A stretch of DNA of 64,000 nucleotides from JACKCD01 sp041390905 (GTDB taxonomy: Bacteria; Chloroflexota; Anaerolineae; Promineifilales; Promineifilaceae). The notes beneath the pieces were generated by a model. That model was not told the DNA's origin. It worked only from the letters and a program-made list of their open reading frames with translations, and ran no database searches. Positions 35,077 through 44,294 of the stretch are shown here, in pieces (position 1 is the stretch's first letter; each line of letters opens with the position of its first letter). The stretch spans positions 62,001 to 126,000 of the forward strand of contig JAWKPA010000014.1 in assembly GCA_041390905.1 (NCBI GenBank). The letters are read 5' to 3'. The position numbers and the translations under genes were made by a program.

Positions 35077-35116
35077 CAGCTTGTAGTGGCGAGGCATGCC
35101 TCGCCACTACAAGCTG
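35077..35116. repeat. 40-bp perfect palindrome
   Basis: Arm CAGCTTGTAGTGGCGAGGCA followed at once by its exact complement, with no loop. It lies in the same spacer; 35180-35280 holds scattered ACTTGC/GCAAGT units but no gene. Confidence 0.9.
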
Positions 35117-35322
35117 TTCTGTCAACCTCATAAGATCTCCAAGAACCGCAAAACCAGGTTATACGCATCAAGGTCATAAAGTTACATTCTTTTGCTTGCA
35201 AGTAGCATGTTACAAGTCGCAAGTCTTGTCAGCAAACCAGACTTGCTACCTGTTACTTGCCACTTGGAGCCAAGAAACAAAATGTCAGTTTATGTCCGCT
35301 CACAGTAAAATAGCGAGGCACT

Positions 35323-35790
35323 ATGTTAGAACAACAACTCCTGGAAAGCTGGCAGATTCACGTCCGCATCAACCTTTACCTGCTGGAAGCCATTGACCCC
35401 GCCGCCTTTGCCGCGCCCGCGCCCAAAAAAGGGCGTGACTTTGCCCAAATGCTGGCCCACATCCACAACGTGCGGCTGATGTGGCTACAGGCCGCCAGCA
35501 AGGAACTGCCGGAAGGGGTGGCAAAAATCGAAAAAGGGCAGGAGCAAGACAAGGTGTTGCTGCAGCAATCGCTGGCAGCATCGGGCACGGCCATTGGGCA
35601 GATGGTGGCGCAACGGCTGGCCGAAGGCAAGCGGGTGCCGGGTTTTAAACCACACACGCCTGCCTTCATCAGCTACCTCATTGCCCATGAAGCGTACCAC
35701 CACGGGGAAATCGGGCTGGCGCTGGCCGAAATGGGCTACAAGCTCAGTGCCCAAACGGCGATGGGGCTATGGGACTGGGGCAGCCGCTAA
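35323..35790 (+). CDS. DinB-family metal-dependent four-helix protein
   Basis: 155 residues. Helical-bundle protein with the DinB metal residues in MLAHIHNVRLMW and AHEAYHHGEIGLALAEMG. Members act as thiol-dependent transferases or hydrolases; the role here is unknown. Its end overlaps the P450 gene end by 24 bases on the opposite strand. Confidence 0.85.
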   Translation: MLEQQLLESWQIHVRINLYLLEAIDPAAFAAPAPKKGRDFAQMLAHIHNVRLMWLQAASKELPEGVAKIEKGQEQDKVLLQQSLAASGTAIGQMVAQRLAEGKRVPGFKPHTPAFISYLIAHEAYHHGEIGLALAEMGYKLSAQTAMGLWDWGSR

Positions 35791-37140
35791 AACGGCCGTT
35801 TGCTCTTTGGCGGCGGCCTGCTTGCGGCGATAGCGCACGATGGTTGGCGATGGGTGGTTGGCACCCAGCCCGCGCACGGTGTACGGCTCAGGCGTGACCA
35901 ATTCCAGCTCGTATTCGCGCAGCAGCAGGGCGGTGATGACGGTCATCTCATTGTTGGCAAAGTTCATGCCCGTGCATTTGTGGGTTCCGCCGCCAAAGCC
36001 AAAGAGCAAAAAGCGATCCTGTTTGTCCTCAGCGCGATCTGGGGCGTAGCGCAGCGGGTCAAACCGCTCCGGCTGGTTAAAGAAAGCGGGGAGCGTATGC
36101 CCCACTTCCTGCGCCACCTGCACCAGCCAGCCAGCCGGAACCACATAATCACCAAAAGCCGTATCTTCCTTCACCGTCCGCATCAGCAGATCGGCCGAGG
36201 GGTGCAGCCGCTCTATCTCGCGGATCGCCCAACTGATGTGGTCAAGCTGAACCATGCGGCGCGGGTCAATGTGTACCGGATATGGTGCCACCCGTTCCAG
36301 CTCATCCAGCACCAACTGGCAATAATCCGGGTGCTGCAGCAGCGTGATAATCGTCCAGGCCGCTTGCCCGGCGGTGGTTTCATGCCCGGCAAACATAAAG
36401 CCCAGCAGCATGTTGAGAATGGTTTGCTCGTCAATTTGCTGCCCGTCCTTATCCTCTTTCATGATGATGTCCTGGAGAAAATCATCATACTGCGCCGGGC
36501 TGTGCCGCCGCTGGGCGATGATGGGCTGCAAAATTTCGGTCATGCGAGCCTTGGCTTTATCGCGGCGAATGAATTTGGGCAAGGGGAGGTTTGGCGGCAG
36601 CAGGGGATCGAGCGACTCACTGAGATATTTGTACTGTTCCCAAAATTCACGCCCGATTTCGCGGTGGGCTTCCTTGCCCAGGAAGCAGTTACCGGCCACT
36701 TCCTGCACAAGCCAGGTGATTTGCTCGGTTAACTCCATTTCGCCTGCTTCGCCCAGCGAATCCAGCCAACCCTGCACCACTTCCTGCATCACGTCCACGT
36801 AGTGGAGCATTTTCTCCCGCTTGAACATTTCCTGCACAAACGGCCGTTGTCGCATATATTCATCATGGTCAGCCAAAAACAGCACATTGCCAAAAATCGC
36901 CCGCAAAAAGCGATACGGCTCCTGAATATTCAGGTTTTTGTCCGTCTCCATAAAGAACTGCTTTTGATTCTCTGGCCCAATGACGACCGCAACCTGTTGC
37001 TGCATCAGCTTCAGGGCAAACACGTTGCCGTGTTCCCGGAACCCGCGCTGAACCAGCCCTGGCCGATCTTTATGAAATTCCAGGGCGTGGCCAAGAACGG
37101 GCAGCGCACCGGAAACCATAGGGGGGTGTTTTTTTGTCAT
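35767..37140 (-). CDS. Cytochrome P450 (CYP51-like clan)
   Basis: 457 residues from ATG 37140 (GAGAGG upstream). Canonical P450 sites: I-helix AGHETTAG, ExxR in REIERLHP, and the haem loop FGFGGGTHKCTGMNFANNEM with the Cys ligand. The THKCTGM form resembles CYP51/CYP7-type enzymes more than common bacterial P450s. There is no N-terminal membrane anchor, so it is likely soluble and needs a separate ferredoxin partner, none of which lies nearby. Sterol or terpenoid oxidation is possible but unproven. Confidence 0.92.
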   Translation of the reverse strand: MTKKHPPMVSGALPVLGHALEFHKDRPGLVQRGFREHGNVFALKLMQQQVAVVIGPENQKQFFMETDKNLNIQEPYRFLRAIFGNVLFLADHDEYMRQRPFVQEMFKREKMLHYVDVMQEVVQGWLDSLGEAGEMELTEQITWLVQEVAGNCFLGKEAHREIGREFWEQYKYLSESLDPLLPPNLPLPKFIRRDKAKARMTEILQPIIAQRRHSPAQYDDFLQDIIMKEDKDGQQIDEQTILNMLLGFMFAGHETTAGQAAWTIITLLQHPDYCQLVLDELERVAPYPVHIDPRRMVQLDHISWAIREIERLHPSADLLMRTVKEDTAFGDYVVPAGWLVQVAQEVGHTLPAFFNQPERFDPLRYAPDRAEDKQDRFLLFGFGGGTHKCTGMNFANNEMTVITALLLREYELELVTPEPYTVRGLGANHPSPTIVRYRRKQAAAKEQTAVLAAAPVP

Positions 37141-37267
37141 CTGATACCTCTCGATGCATAAGTTCGTTGATTCGGTCAATACAGTGTAACTATAGCAACA
37201 AACACGAGGCTGGTAAACGGCCGTTCCCATGATAGAATCCCATCTTGCACTCTCAAAAGGTATAAAC

Positions 37268-37362
37268 TGACATTTTTTGGAGATTGGGAGACTGAGAGGT
37301 TATGAGATTAGTCTCTCAATCTCTCAGTCTCCTAATCTCCTAATCTCTTCTACAAAATGTCA
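37268..37362. repeat. Tandem-repeat hairpin (GAGATTGG units) with outer arms
   Basis: Outer TGACATTTT / AAAATGTCA arms enclose inner arms of AGATTGGGAGACTGAGAG and CTCTCAGTCTCCTAATCTCC units. Lies between the divergent P450 and esterase genes, so it may overlap their promoters. Confidence 0.85.
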
Positions 37363-37414
37363 ATTTATGACCATATTCAGTATCAGACAGCACCCATAAA
37401 AAGGAGACCTTCCC

Positions 37415-38389
37415 ATGCCTTTAACCTTTGACCTTCCCCTGGAACAACTGCACAATTATCAGGGGCGCAGCCCCAAACCGGCCGATTTTGACGGCTTTTG
37501 GCAGCGCAGCCTGGCCGAAATGCACGCCCTCGACCCCCAAATCGAATTGGTTCCCGCCGCCTTTCAGACACCCTTTGCCGACTGCTTCCACCTCTATTTT
37601 ACTGGCGTTGGCGGGGCGCGGGTTCACGCCAAGCTACTGCGCCCCAAACGCGCCCCCACGCCCCACCCCGCCGTTCTCATGTTCCACGGCTACAGCGGCA
37701 GCTCTGGTGATTGGCAGGATAAGTTGGGGTATGTAGCGGCCGGCTACACCGTCGCCGCCCTCGACTGTCGCGGCCAGGGTGGGCTGTCGGAAGATGGGGG
37801 GCAGGTGGGCGGCTGGACGCTGCGCGGCCACATTGTGCGCGGGCTGGCCGATGCCCTGGCTGGGCAACCGGAAAAGCTACTTTTCCGCCACATCTTTCTC
37901 GACACTGCCCAGCTTGCCCGCATTGTCATGGCAATGCCTGACGTGGACGAAACGCGGGTGGGTGCCACCGGTGGCAGCCAGGGCGGGGCGCTAACCGTGG
38001 CCTGCGCCGCGCTGGAGCCGCGCATCCAGCGGCTGGCCCCCGTTTTCCCCTTCCTTAGCGACTACCGCCGCGTTTGGGAAATGGATCAGGCGAAGGATGC
38101 GTACCAGGAGCTACAGGATTGGTTCCGCCGCTTTGACCCGCGCCATGAACGGGAAGATGATGTGTTTATGCAGTTGGGGTATGTAGATGTGGCGAATTTG
38201 GCTCCACGTATTGAAGGGAAAACGCTGTGGTTTGTGGGGTTAATGGACACCATCTGCCCGCCCTCCACCCAGTTTTCCGGCTACAACCGCATCACCGCCC
38301 CCAAATCACTGCAAATTTACCCCGACTTTGGGCATGAAAACCTGCCGGGGCATTCGGATTTGATTTTTCAGTTTATGCTGGGGCTGTAG
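37415..38389 (+). CDS. Acetyl xylan esterase / cephalosporin-C deacetylase family
   Basis: 324 residues, AAGGAG upstream. AXE1 alpha/beta hydrolase with FHGYSGSSGDW (oxyanion loop), nucleophile GGSQGGAL, acid in GLMDTICPPST and His in DFGHEN. There is no signal peptide, so it is cytosolic like the Bacillus CAH enzymes, which remove acetyl groups from small xylo-oligosaccharides or cephalosporin C. Length is that of the family. Confidence 0.93.
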   Translation: MPLTFDLPLEQLHNYQGRSPKPADFDGFWQRSLAEMHALDPQIELVPAAFQTPFADCFHLYFTGVGGARVHAKLLRPKRAPTPHPAVLMFHGYSGSSGDWQDKLGYVAAGYTVAALDCRGQGGLSEDGGQVGGWTLRGHIVRGLADALAGQPEKLLFRHIFLDTAQLARIVMAMPDVDETRVGATGGSQGGALTVACAALEPRIQRLAPVFPFLSDYRRVWEMDQAKDAYQELQDWFRRFDPRHEREDDVFMQLGYVDVANLAPRIEGKTLWFVGLMDTICPPSTQFSGYNRITAPKSLQIYPDFGHENLPGHSDLIFQFMLGL

Positions 38390-38422
38390 AGGTTGGAGAT
38401 AGGAGATTGATGCTCTTGTGTG

Positions 38423-38546
38423 TTTACAAACTAAACGGGCAAATAGGAATTGAGATTAAGAGACTGGGAGATTGAGAGATTAGCCGTGGTTAGTCTCCCA
38501 GTCTCTTAATCTCCCAATCTCTGCTTTTACCCGTTTAAATTGTTAA
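38423..38546. repeat. Tandem-repeat hairpin, same element as at 23154
   Basis: Outer arms TTTACAAACTAAACGGG / CCCGTTTAAATTGTTAA; inner 32-base arms of GAGATTAAGAGACTGG units (38452-38483 and 38492-38523). Confidence 0.88.
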
Positions 38547-38578
38547 TGCTCTCTTGCATCAATCTCCTACGAAAATAG

Positions 38579-38652
38579 GACGCAGATTTACCTGATTTTC
38601 CTGATCAGTTGCCCATTTAGAAGTTCAACTTCTTCTGAGAAGTTGAACTTCT
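38579..38652. repeat. Truncated GGACGCAGATTT hairpin abutting REP copy 5
   Basis: 38579-38606 is one arm of the GGACGCAGATTTnCCTGAT element; its second arm is missing. REP copy 5 (core 38619-38652) begins shortly after, as if inserted next to it or having replaced it. Confidence 0.75.
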
Positions 38653-38677
38653 GCGTAACTTATTTAATGCTTGCTCC

Positions 38678-39955
38678 TTATCCTGAAGTGAGATAGGAAA
38701 CAGCCAGGCCGGGGTCAATGGCGGGGGCTAGTTCGCTGAGTTTTGCCAGAAAGGCATCGTTGGAGCCAAAGGGACGGGCGGCCATCAGGGCGGCCGCAAT
38801 GGTGTCGTCTATGCCAGGAATTTGTTTGAGCGTTTCAGCGTCGGAATCGTCTACACTAACCGGCACATAAACGTATTCCTCGTAGGCAGTGACCTGGGCA
38901 TCATCTACGTATTTGCCAATTTCCTGCCGGAACTGCTGGATGCTAATGTAGGGCTGGTATTCAAAGAATTCACGCACCATGCGGCTGCCAAAGTTGGGGA
39001 TAGTTGCCAGGAGCTGTTCGCTGGTCATCTGGTTGAGGTTGATTTTGTCATTGGCGATGGGTTCAACGGAAACGGCCGTTTCCTCCGCCTCCTCATCCCC
39101 CTCAGCCACAGCCACCTCTTCACCCACCGCCGCTTCCACCGACCCCGTGGCCGGAGCCACAAACGACAGTTCCAGCACCACCGTCTCCTCTACCGCATCC
39201 ACCGATTGGGCAAACGGAATCGTCAGGCCAAAATCAGCATAGGCAATGGTCGTCGCCGCCTCCCCTTGCAGCGTCGCCGCATCAACCAGCGTCGCCGTCG
39301 TCTCAAATGTCACTTCCCGCGTCTGGTCAGTAATCGTCAAATCGCCCACCATTTGAAAGCTGTAGCTCTCACCCACTGCCACGCTATCAGGCAGCCCCGT
39401 GATGCTGGTGGGGGTAAAGGTAATAAACTCAAACTGGTTGGTATGCAAAATCTCGTTGGCAATGGCACGGTTGCGGAAGTTGTTATCCGTTGCTAAATCC
39501 CGCGCCCCAATAACAATTTGCCCCACGCGGGTGGAAGCGGGGTCATCGGCGGCAAAGGCAATTTGCCCGGCAACGTTGCTGGTTTTCCCCACCACCGTTG
39601 TCGGCGTGCCGCGCAGCACTTCGTTGATGACAAAGCGGGCTTCGGATTGGGCTGGGTCGAGTTCATAGATGGGGGGTTCGGCGGATTGTGCGGATTCAGC
39701 AACGGCCGTTTCTTCCACCACTTCCTCTACCTCTTCCTCCGCCACCACCACTTCCTCTTCAACCACCTCAGCTGTTGGTTCAGCAGGAACGGCCGTTTCC
39801 GCTTCCGCCACCACCACTTCCTCCGGCTCCACCACCGCCGGTGCCAACGTCGGAGCCACCACCGCCCCGCTCGAAGCCTCCGGCTCCGACAGCACAAAAC
39901 ACCCCGTCAACAGCAACAACAACCCAACACCTAACCATACAGTCAATCGTTTCAT
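38678..39955 (-). CDS. YceI-domain lipoprotein with two HhH (ComEA-like) units
   Basis: 425 residues. Lipobox LLLLTGCFVL after a short signal; then a 70-residue Val/Glu/Ala/Pro-rich linker. A YceI lipocalin-like domain (IYELDPAQSEARFVI, NNFRNRAIANEIL, TREVTFETTATL) spans about 100-270, expected to bind isoprenoid-type lipids. The C-terminal 130 residues hold two helix-hairpin-helix-like units (INLNQMTSEQLLATIPNFGSRM; LKQIPGIDDTIAAALMA) usual for DNA-uptake protein ComEA. The combination is unusual. ATG 39955 preferred over GTG 39958; GGAGG lies upstream. Confidence 0.82.
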   Translation of the reverse strand: MKRLTVWLGVGLLLLLTGCFVLSEPEASSGAVVAPTLAPAVVEPEEVVVAEAETAVPAEPTAEVVEEEVVVAEEEVEEVVEETAVAESAQSAEPPIYELDPAQSEARFVINEVLRGTPTTVVGKTSNVAGQIAFAADDPASTRVGQIVIGARDLATDNNFRNRAIANEILHTNQFEFITFTPTSITGLPDSVAVGESYSFQMVGDLTITDQTREVTFETTATLVDAATLQGEAATTIAYADFGLTIPFAQSVDAVEETVVLELSFVAPATGSVEAAVGEEVAVAEGDEEAEETAVSVEPIANDKINLNQMTSEQLLATIPNFGSRMVREFFEYQPYISIQQFRQEIGKYVDDAQVTAYEEYVYVPVSVDDSDAETLKQIPGIDDTIAAALMAARPFGSNDAFLAKLSELAPAIDPGLAVSYLTSG

Positions 39956-40152
39956 CACGTTATGTCCTCCAAATTGAACAAAATCCGGCGCATCCTACCC
40001 GCCAAATGTTGCGAAGTTATGAAGATATGATGGGCAGAAGATGAATAAACGCCCCAGAAACGATCAAGATACGATAGCCCTCTATCATCACCAGTAAATC
40101 AACAGACACGGGATACCTCACCACACCACCATCCTACATCCCCAAGAAAACA

Positions 40153-40198
40153 GGATGCAGATTTACCCGATCAGGTAAATCAGATAAATCTGCGTCCC
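40153..40198. repeat. GGACGCAGATTT hairpin, short copy
   Basis: Arms GGATGCAGATTTACC and its near complement ending AATCTGCGTCC. Just upstream of the next gene's ribosome site. Confidence 0.8.
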
Positions 40199-40218
40199 AT
40201 TTAAACAGGAGTTAAACC

Positions 40219-41433
40219 ATGTACGATGCCATTATTGTCGGCGCACGCTGCGCCGGTGCTTCCACCGCCATGCTTTTGGCTCGCCAGGGCCACAACGTCC
40301 TGCTGCTCGACCGCTCCACCATCCCCAGCGACCTCCCCCACGGCCACTTCATCCATCGCGGCGGCCCGCAGCGGCTGCACAAATGGGGCGTTCTCGACAA
40401 AGTTGCCGCCGCTGGCACACCGCTTGTCAGCAACATCGTCATGGCGGCTGGCGGCGTGCCGGTACCGGGCAAGGGGCTGTTTATGGATGGCGTGCCGTTT
40501 GGCTGTGGTCCCCGGCGGGGGGTGGTAGATGGGATTTTGGCAGAAACGGCCGTTTCCGCCGGAGCCGAACTACGCCAACAATGCCTCGTCGAAGAACTCA
40601 TCAGCGACGGCAGCAAAATCACCGGCATACGCGGGCGCGACCTGCAAAGCGGCAAACGGTTCACCGAACACGCCCACATCGTCATCGGAGCCGACGGCCG
40701 TAACTCTCGCATCGCCAACGCCGTCAACGCCCCCATGACCGACCACGTTCCCTCCGTCTCCTGCTACTACTTCTCCTACTGGAGCGGCGTACCCGGCGAC
40801 GCGCTGGAAGTCCACGTCGGGCGCGAAAACATCATCTTCGCCTTCCCCACCAACGACAACCTCTTCGCCGTGTTCATCGCCTGGCGCATCGAAAGGTTCC
40901 ACGAAATCCGCACCGATGTTGCCACCCACTTCATGGACGCATTAGCCATCGCCCCCGATTTGGCAGAACGGGTACGCACCGGCCACCAGGAAGAACGGTT
41001 CTACGGAACGGCCGATTTACCCAACTTCTTCCGCAAACCCTATGGCCCTGGCTGGGCGCTGGTGGGGGATGCCGGACACCACAAAGACCCCTACATGGCC
41101 CTGGGCATCACCGACGCACTGCGCGATGCCGACCTCGTTGCTGCCGCCGTCCACGACGGACTCACCGGTCGCCGCCCCATGCAGGAGGCGCTGGCCGATT
41201 TTGAACAGCAGCGCAACCAAACCTCCATGCCGCTGTTCCACGAAAACCTGGCCCGCGCCCGCTTCACCCCGCCCCCACCCGAATTCCTCCAAATTCGCAG
41301 CGCCCTGCTGACAAACGGCAGCCAGGACGACATCAACCAGTTCCTCATGGCAAACCTGGGGTTGCTGCCGCGTGAGGCGTTTTTTAACCCGCAAAATATT
41401 GGCCGGATCATGCAGCAAACGGCCGTTGCTTAA
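40219..41433 (+). CDS. FAD-dependent oxidoreductase (geranylgeranyl-reductase/monooxygenase-like)
   Basis: 404 residues, AGGAG upstream. N-terminal FAD-binding GARCAGASTAMLLARQG, a middle DG motif (VIGADGRNS) and a late GD motif (WALVGDAGHHKDPYMALGITDAL) define the PHBH-like group 3 fold. Substrate unknown. It heads a three-gene run with a GNAT-like protein (13-base gap) and an acyl-CoA ligase, which suggests work on a lipid or acyl substrate. Confidence 0.88.
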   Translation: MYDAIIVGARCAGASTAMLLARQGHNVLLLDRSTIPSDLPHGHFIHRGGPQRLHKWGVLDKVAAAGTPLVSNIVMAAGGVPVPGKGLFMDGVPFGCGPRRGVVDGILAETAVSAGAELRQQCLVEELISDGSKITGIRGRDLQSGKRFTEHAHIVIGADGRNSRIANAVNAPMTDHVPSVSCYYFSYWSGVPGDALEVHVGRENIIFAFPTNDNLFAVFIAWRIERFHEIRTDVATHFMDALAIAPDLAERVRTGHQEERFYGTADLPNFFRKPYGPGWALVGDAGHHKDPYMALGITDALRDADLVAAAVHDGLTGRRPMQEALADFEQQRNQTSMPLFHENLARARFTPPPPEFLQIRSALLTNGSQDDINQFLMANLGLLPREAFFNPQNIGRIMQQTAVA

Positions 41434-41446
41434 CACTGAGGGCCAG

Positions 41447-42580
41447 ATGACCGAAAAAATGCAGTTTACCTTAACCCGCGACCCTGTAACCAAGGCAGAG
41501 CAGGCTCTTTTTGCCGCCGATTTGGCCGAGCTTGGGCTGGACGGCACCGTTTGGCACGTTTGGAATATGGTCTTACAAACAAAGGGGCGGAACGTTTGGC
41601 CGCTGCTACTGCGCGGGTTTATCAACGGCCGTTTATCCGGCATTGCCCTCATCGAACATTGCCGCAAAACAGGCAACTCCCTCTTTGCCAACAAACTGCT
41701 CGCCTTTCTGGTCGACAACCCCAGCCTACCCATCTTCTACTGGGAACGAAGCAGCCTGCTCTCCGACTGCCACGCCAACCCCGGCTTTATCGCTCCTGGC
41801 ATCGCCCGACCCATCTTTGTACAGCAGGCACTCACCTATCTCCAGCGGCGTTACTGGCAAGGGTGCGTCATTGATTTTGCCGACACCGCTGGCGGCAAAA
41901 ATTATGTAGCCATCCCCTTTCTCAAAGCTGGCCGCATCGAGCTAACCGGCATTACCATGTCCGACCAACTCTATGCTGGCAGCAAAAACCTGCGTCGCAA
42001 AATTCGCAAATTTGCCAACAAAGGTGGAACCATCACCGTTGCGCGAGGCGCATTGTCAGCAGAAGTACAAACGGCCGTTCTATCCTGCTTCCGCAGCAAC
42101 CCACTCAATCTACCCGGCCCCTTCCAGGACAATTACGAAAACATGGTTCGCACCAGCTTAAACACGCCAAACCCCCACATCGTCCACTTCATCACCCAAA
42201 TGGAAGGGGAAATCATTGGCTACCACACCTTTGCCATCAGCGGCCAGCGGCTCATCTGCCTTTCCGGAGCCTTCGACCGTAACCGCCACACCACCTTCCA
42301 CGCCTATGAAAACCTCTTCCTCGCCACCATTGATTTTGCCCTAGCAGAAGGGTTAAGCAGCATTGAAACCGGCCCCATCATCAACGCCACCAAAGCCAAA
42401 ATGGTGCCAACCCAACACCCCGTTGAAGCCCGCTTCTACTCCCGGTTCGCCCCTGTGCGCCAAATGCTGCCGTTCATTCTGCGTCACTCGCGGCTCACAT
42501 CCACCATAATCACCAACCTGCTTAACCCAACTGACACCCTAGAAACGGCCGTTATGTCTCCAATGAGATCAGGAGATTAG
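41447..42580 (+). CDS. BioF2/peptidoglycan-bridge-type acyltransferase (GNAT fold)
   Basis: 377 residues from ATG 41447 (GAGGG upstream). The C-terminal half looks like Acetyltransf_6: SKNLRRKIRKFANKGG, then HIVHFITQMEGEIIGYHTFAISG and AYENLFLATIDFALAEGLSSIETG. The nearest families join amino-acyl or acyl groups to cell-wall or lipid acceptors. No acyl-CoA site can be pinpointed. Lies between an FAD reductase and an acyl-CoA ligase, consistent with acyl transfer. Confidence 0.65.
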   Translation: MTEKMQFTLTRDPVTKAEQALFAADLAELGLDGTVWHVWNMVLQTKGRNVWPLLLRGFINGRLSGIALIEHCRKTGNSLFANKLLAFLVDNPSLPIFYWERSSLLSDCHANPGFIAPGIARPIFVQQALTYLQRRYWQGCVIDFADTAGGKNYVAIPFLKAGRIELTGITMSDQLYAGSKNLRRKIRKFANKGGTITVARGALSAEVQTAVLSCFRSNPLNLPGPFQDNYENMVRTSLNTPNPHIVHFITQMEGEIIGYHTFAISGQRLICLSGAFDRNRHTTFHAYENLFLATIDFALAEGLSSIETGPIINATKAKMVPTQHPVEARFYSRFAPVRQMLPFILRHSRLTSTIITNLLNPTDTLETAVMSPMRSGD

Positions 42581-42618
42581 AGAGCAACCAATCTCCACCC
42601 CCCACAGGAATTTAACCC

Positions 42619-44193
42619 ATGATATTCACCAGCCCATTTCCCGAACTCACCATCCCCGAACAATCCGTCGCCCAATTTGTCCTTAGCCACGCCGCCACCT
42701 TTGGCAACAAACCCGCCCTCATTGACGGCCCCACCGGTCGCACCATCAGCTACGCCAAGTTAGCGGGCATGAGCCACCTGCTCGCCGCCGGGCTACAGCA
42801 GCGTGGGCTGCAAAAAGGGGACGTACTCGCCATCTACCTGCCCAACCTGCCCGAATTCGCCGTCGCCTTCTACGGCGTGCAGCTTGCCGGGGGCATCGCC
42901 ACCACCGTCAACCCCCTCTACACCCCCCACGAACTCATCCACCAACTGCGCGACACCCGCACCCGCTACCTGCTCACCATCCCCCCCTTCCTCCCCAACG
43001 CCATTGCCGCCGCTGGGGAAGCGTTTGTGGAAGAGATTTTTGTCCTGGGTGAAGCCGAAGGAGCCACCCCGTTTGCCGCCCTCTTCCAAAACAACGGCCA
43101 GCTTGCCCCCGTTGCCATCAACCCCCGCGAAGACGTGGCCGCCATTCTCTACTCCAGCGGCACCACCGGGCTGCCCAAAGGGGTCATGCTCACCCACCAC
43201 AACCTGGTTGCCAACACCCTGCAAAGCAACAGCGCCACCAGCCGCATCATTACCGCCAACGACGTGGTGCTTGCCATCGCCCCCTTCTTCCACGCCATGG
43301 GAATGAGCACAGTCATGAATGCGGGCCTCACCACCGGCTGCACCCTCATCACCATGCCCCGCTTCGATTTGCCGCAGTTTTTAGAGCTAATTCAAAACCA
43401 CCGCGCCACCTTTTCCATTGTTGCTCCTCCCATTGTGCTGGCACTTGCCAAACACCCGCTGGTAGACAGCTATGATCTGTCGTCGCTGCGGCTGGTTGGC
43501 TCCGGGGCGGCACCGCTAGGGCGTGAGATAGAGGAGGCGTTTATGAACCGGCTGGGGACGCAGGTGACGCAGGGGTATGGGATGACGGAAGCAACGGCCG
43601 TTTCCAACCTCGACCCCCTGCAAGGCAGTTACGACAAACCCGGCAGCATCGGCCCCGCCGTCGCCAACACCGAAGTCGTGGTGGTAGACATCAACAGCGG
43701 CGCACGGCTGGGGCCAAACGAACGGGGAGAGCTGTGGCTGCGCGGCCCCCAAGTGATGAAAGGGTATCTCAACAACCCCGAAGCCACCGCCCACACCCTC
43801 GATGCCGACGGCTGGCTCCACACCGGCGACATCGCCTATGCCGACGACGACGGCTATTTCTACATCGTAGATCGGCTCAAGGAACTCATCAAATACAAAG
43901 GATACCAAGTAGCCCCCGCCGAACTCGAAGCCCTGCTTCTCTCCCATCCGGCCGTCGCCGACGTGTGCGTCATCGGCAAACCCGATACCGAAGCAGGCGA
44001 ACTGCCAAAGGCGTTTGTGGTGCGGCGCAGCGACATCACGGCCGAAGCACTGCTGGAATTCGTGGCGGCACGAGTTGCCCCCTACAAAAAGGTACGTAAA
44101 CTAGAGTTTATTGACGCGATACCGAAATCCCCCACTGGCAAACTGCTGCGCCGGGTGCTAGTGGAACGGGAGCGGGAAACGGCCGTTATTTAA
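42619..44193 (+). CDS. Acyl-CoA synthetase (AMP-binding, 4-coumarate/long-chain type)
   Basis: 524 residues. ANL-family motifs: P-loop YSSGTTGLPKGVMLTHHN, the GYGMTEATAV adenylate motif, LHTGDIAYADDDGYFYIVDRLKELIKYKGYQV hinge and catalytic Lys in PKSPTGKLLRR. Activates a carboxylate as acyl-AMP then forms the CoA thioester. Sits last in the reductase/acyltransferase run. Substrate could be a fatty acid or aromatic acid. Confidence 0.93.
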   Translation: MIFTSPFPELTIPEQSVAQFVLSHAATFGNKPALIDGPTGRTISYAKLAGMSHLLAAGLQQRGLQKGDVLAIYLPNLPEFAVAFYGVQLAGGIATTVNPLYTPHELIHQLRDTRTRYLLTIPPFLPNAIAAAGEAFVEEIFVLGEAEGATPFAALFQNNGQLAPVAINPREDVAAILYSSGTTGLPKGVMLTHHNLVANTLQSNSATSRIITANDVVLAIAPFFHAMGMSTVMNAGLTTGCTLITMPRFDLPQFLELIQNHRATFSIVAPPIVLALAKHPLVDSYDLSSLRLVGSGAAPLGREIEEAFMNRLGTQVTQGYGMTEATAVSNLDPLQGSYDKPGSIGPAVANTEVVVVDINSGARLGPNERGELWLRGPQVMKGYLNNPEATAHTLDADGWLHTGDIAYADDDGYFYIVDRLKELIKYKGYQVAPAELEALLLSHPAVADVCVIGKPDTEAGELPKAFVVRRSDITAEALLEFVAARVAPYKKVRKLEFIDAIPKSPTGKLLRRVLVERERETAVI

Positions 44194-44201
44194 TCAACGA
44201 G

Positions 44202-44265
44202 GGGATTAGAGATTGGGGATTAGAGATTAGGCAAATCTCCAATCCCCAATCTCCAATCCCCCAAT
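44202..44265. repeat. Tandem-repeat hairpin (GATTGGGGATTAGA units)
   Basis: Arms of GGATTAGAGATTGGGGATTAG type facing CCAATCCCCAATCTCC; between the ligase stop and the next gene's ribosome site. Confidence 0.82.
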
Positions 44266-44294
44266 CACATTTCCAAAAGGAAGGAACCATTTAT

